DNA from: Bacteroidota bacterium
GTDB taxonomy: Bacteria > Bacteroidota > Bacteroidia > Bacteroidales > B39-G9
DNA length: 13,222 nucleotides
NCBI GenBank assembly: GCA_003648455.1
Contig: QMPG01000051.1
Span: 1-13,222, forward strand
Direction of reading: 5' to 3'
Part shown: positions 13,060 through 13,222 of the stretch, piece after piece
Numbering within the stretch: position 1 is the stretch's first letter
How the letters are laid out: the number at the start of each line of letters is the position of its first letter
The notes under the pieces: generated by a model
Told to the model about the DNA's origin: nothing
What the model saw: only the letters and a program-made list of their open reading frames with translations
Database searches by the model: none
Made by a program: the position numbers and the translations under genes

Positions 13060-13222
13060 AAATAAATAAAATTATATTATATCTGCCCCCTTAGGGATAT
13101 ACTATGGAATTGTCAAAGTGGGCTCGCAAACGGAGTGAACAGTTACAATTTATCCCAAATATCAGATATTTAAAAAATTTGATTAATTTCTTAAATCTGC
13201 AAGTTTTTTTTGTATGCCACGA
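13060..13222. other. Non-coding tail of the window
   Basis: After the ATPase stop no reading frame of note is seen. It contains a hairpin at 13078-13101, a GC-rich patch at 13118-13140 unlike its surroundings, a short perfect palindrome AAATATC-A-GATATTT (13157-13171) and a run of eight T at 13205-13212. Confidence 0.5.
13078..13101. repeat. Degenerate hairpin after the ATPase gene
   Basis: TATATC (13078-13083) pairs with GATATA (13096-13101); CC and GG inside can add pairs across a bulge. The core CCCTTAGGGA resembles CCCGTTAGGGA of the palindrome at 5718-5731, so it may be a worn copy of the same element. No T-tract follows, so a terminator role is doubtful. Confidence 0.35.

Noticed and set aside
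13118..13140. tRNA or structured RNA fragment in the GC-rich patch
   Set aside because: No cloverleaf arms or T-loop sequence can be formed.
13157..13171. Palindrome AAATATC-A-GATATTT as an operator
   Set aside because: Made almost only of A and T, short, and not next to a visible gene start; chance is likely.

Overview
The window looks like an AT-rich chromosomal segment from a member of the Bacteroidota, probably of the Bacteroidales/Marinilabiliales type. The evidence is the tgt-LptF/G pair, an ispE/dnaB neighbourhood, start codons without Shine-Dalgarno sequences in A/T-rich leaders, several -7 promoter boxes of the Bacteroidota form TAnnTTTG, and a secreted protein family (421 aa, after dnaB) that I know only from this phylum. 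Almost all of it reads as ordinary core genome. I see no CRISPR array, tRNA, rRNA, intact insertion sequence or prophage.

Layout. 1-262: leader with a good tgt promoter. 263-2529 (+): queuine/preQ1 tRNA-guanine transglycosylase and a six-helix LptF/LptG permease that starts with TTG. 2734-4617 (+): an acyl-CoA carboxyltransferase (PccB/MmdA type) followed by a biotin carrier protein. A strong, probably two-way hairpin terminator at 4637-4668 separates these from convergent ispE (4675-5496, -). 5497-5920: a 424-base intergenic region with a cluster of GTCCC/GGGAC palindromes, then the dnaB leader. 5921-8695 (+): dnaB and, 15 bases later, the secreted protein that databases often call asparagine synthetase B although it has no such domains. 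8712-10420 (-): a pyridoxal/pyridoxamine kinase-like gene and, 5 bases after it, a Cof-type HAD phosphatase. 10520-11544 (+): a 73-residue ribbon-helix-helix-like protein and a sirtuin. 11545-11907: 363 bases with two inverted-repeat elements and a near-ideal Bacteroidota promoter. 11908-13059 (+): an AAA/DUF4143 ATPase with a nuclease-like C-terminus. 13060-13222: a short non-coding tail with another degenerate hairpin.

How the genes work together. Tgt (tRNA modification) and the Lpt permease (LPS export) form a housekeeping pair. The carboxyltransferase and biotin carrier are two of the parts of a biotin-dependent acyl-CoA carboxylase or decarboxylase; the biotin carboxylase or sodium-pump subunit must be elsewhere. 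The kinase/HAD pair could make and remove pyridoxal phosphate, which is an inference from adjacency. The items most worth a second look are the uncharacterised secreted family behind dnaB, the loss of all three zinc-binding cysteines in Tgt, and the palindromic repeat elements at 5597-5731, 11555-11580, 11684-11764 and 13078-13101.
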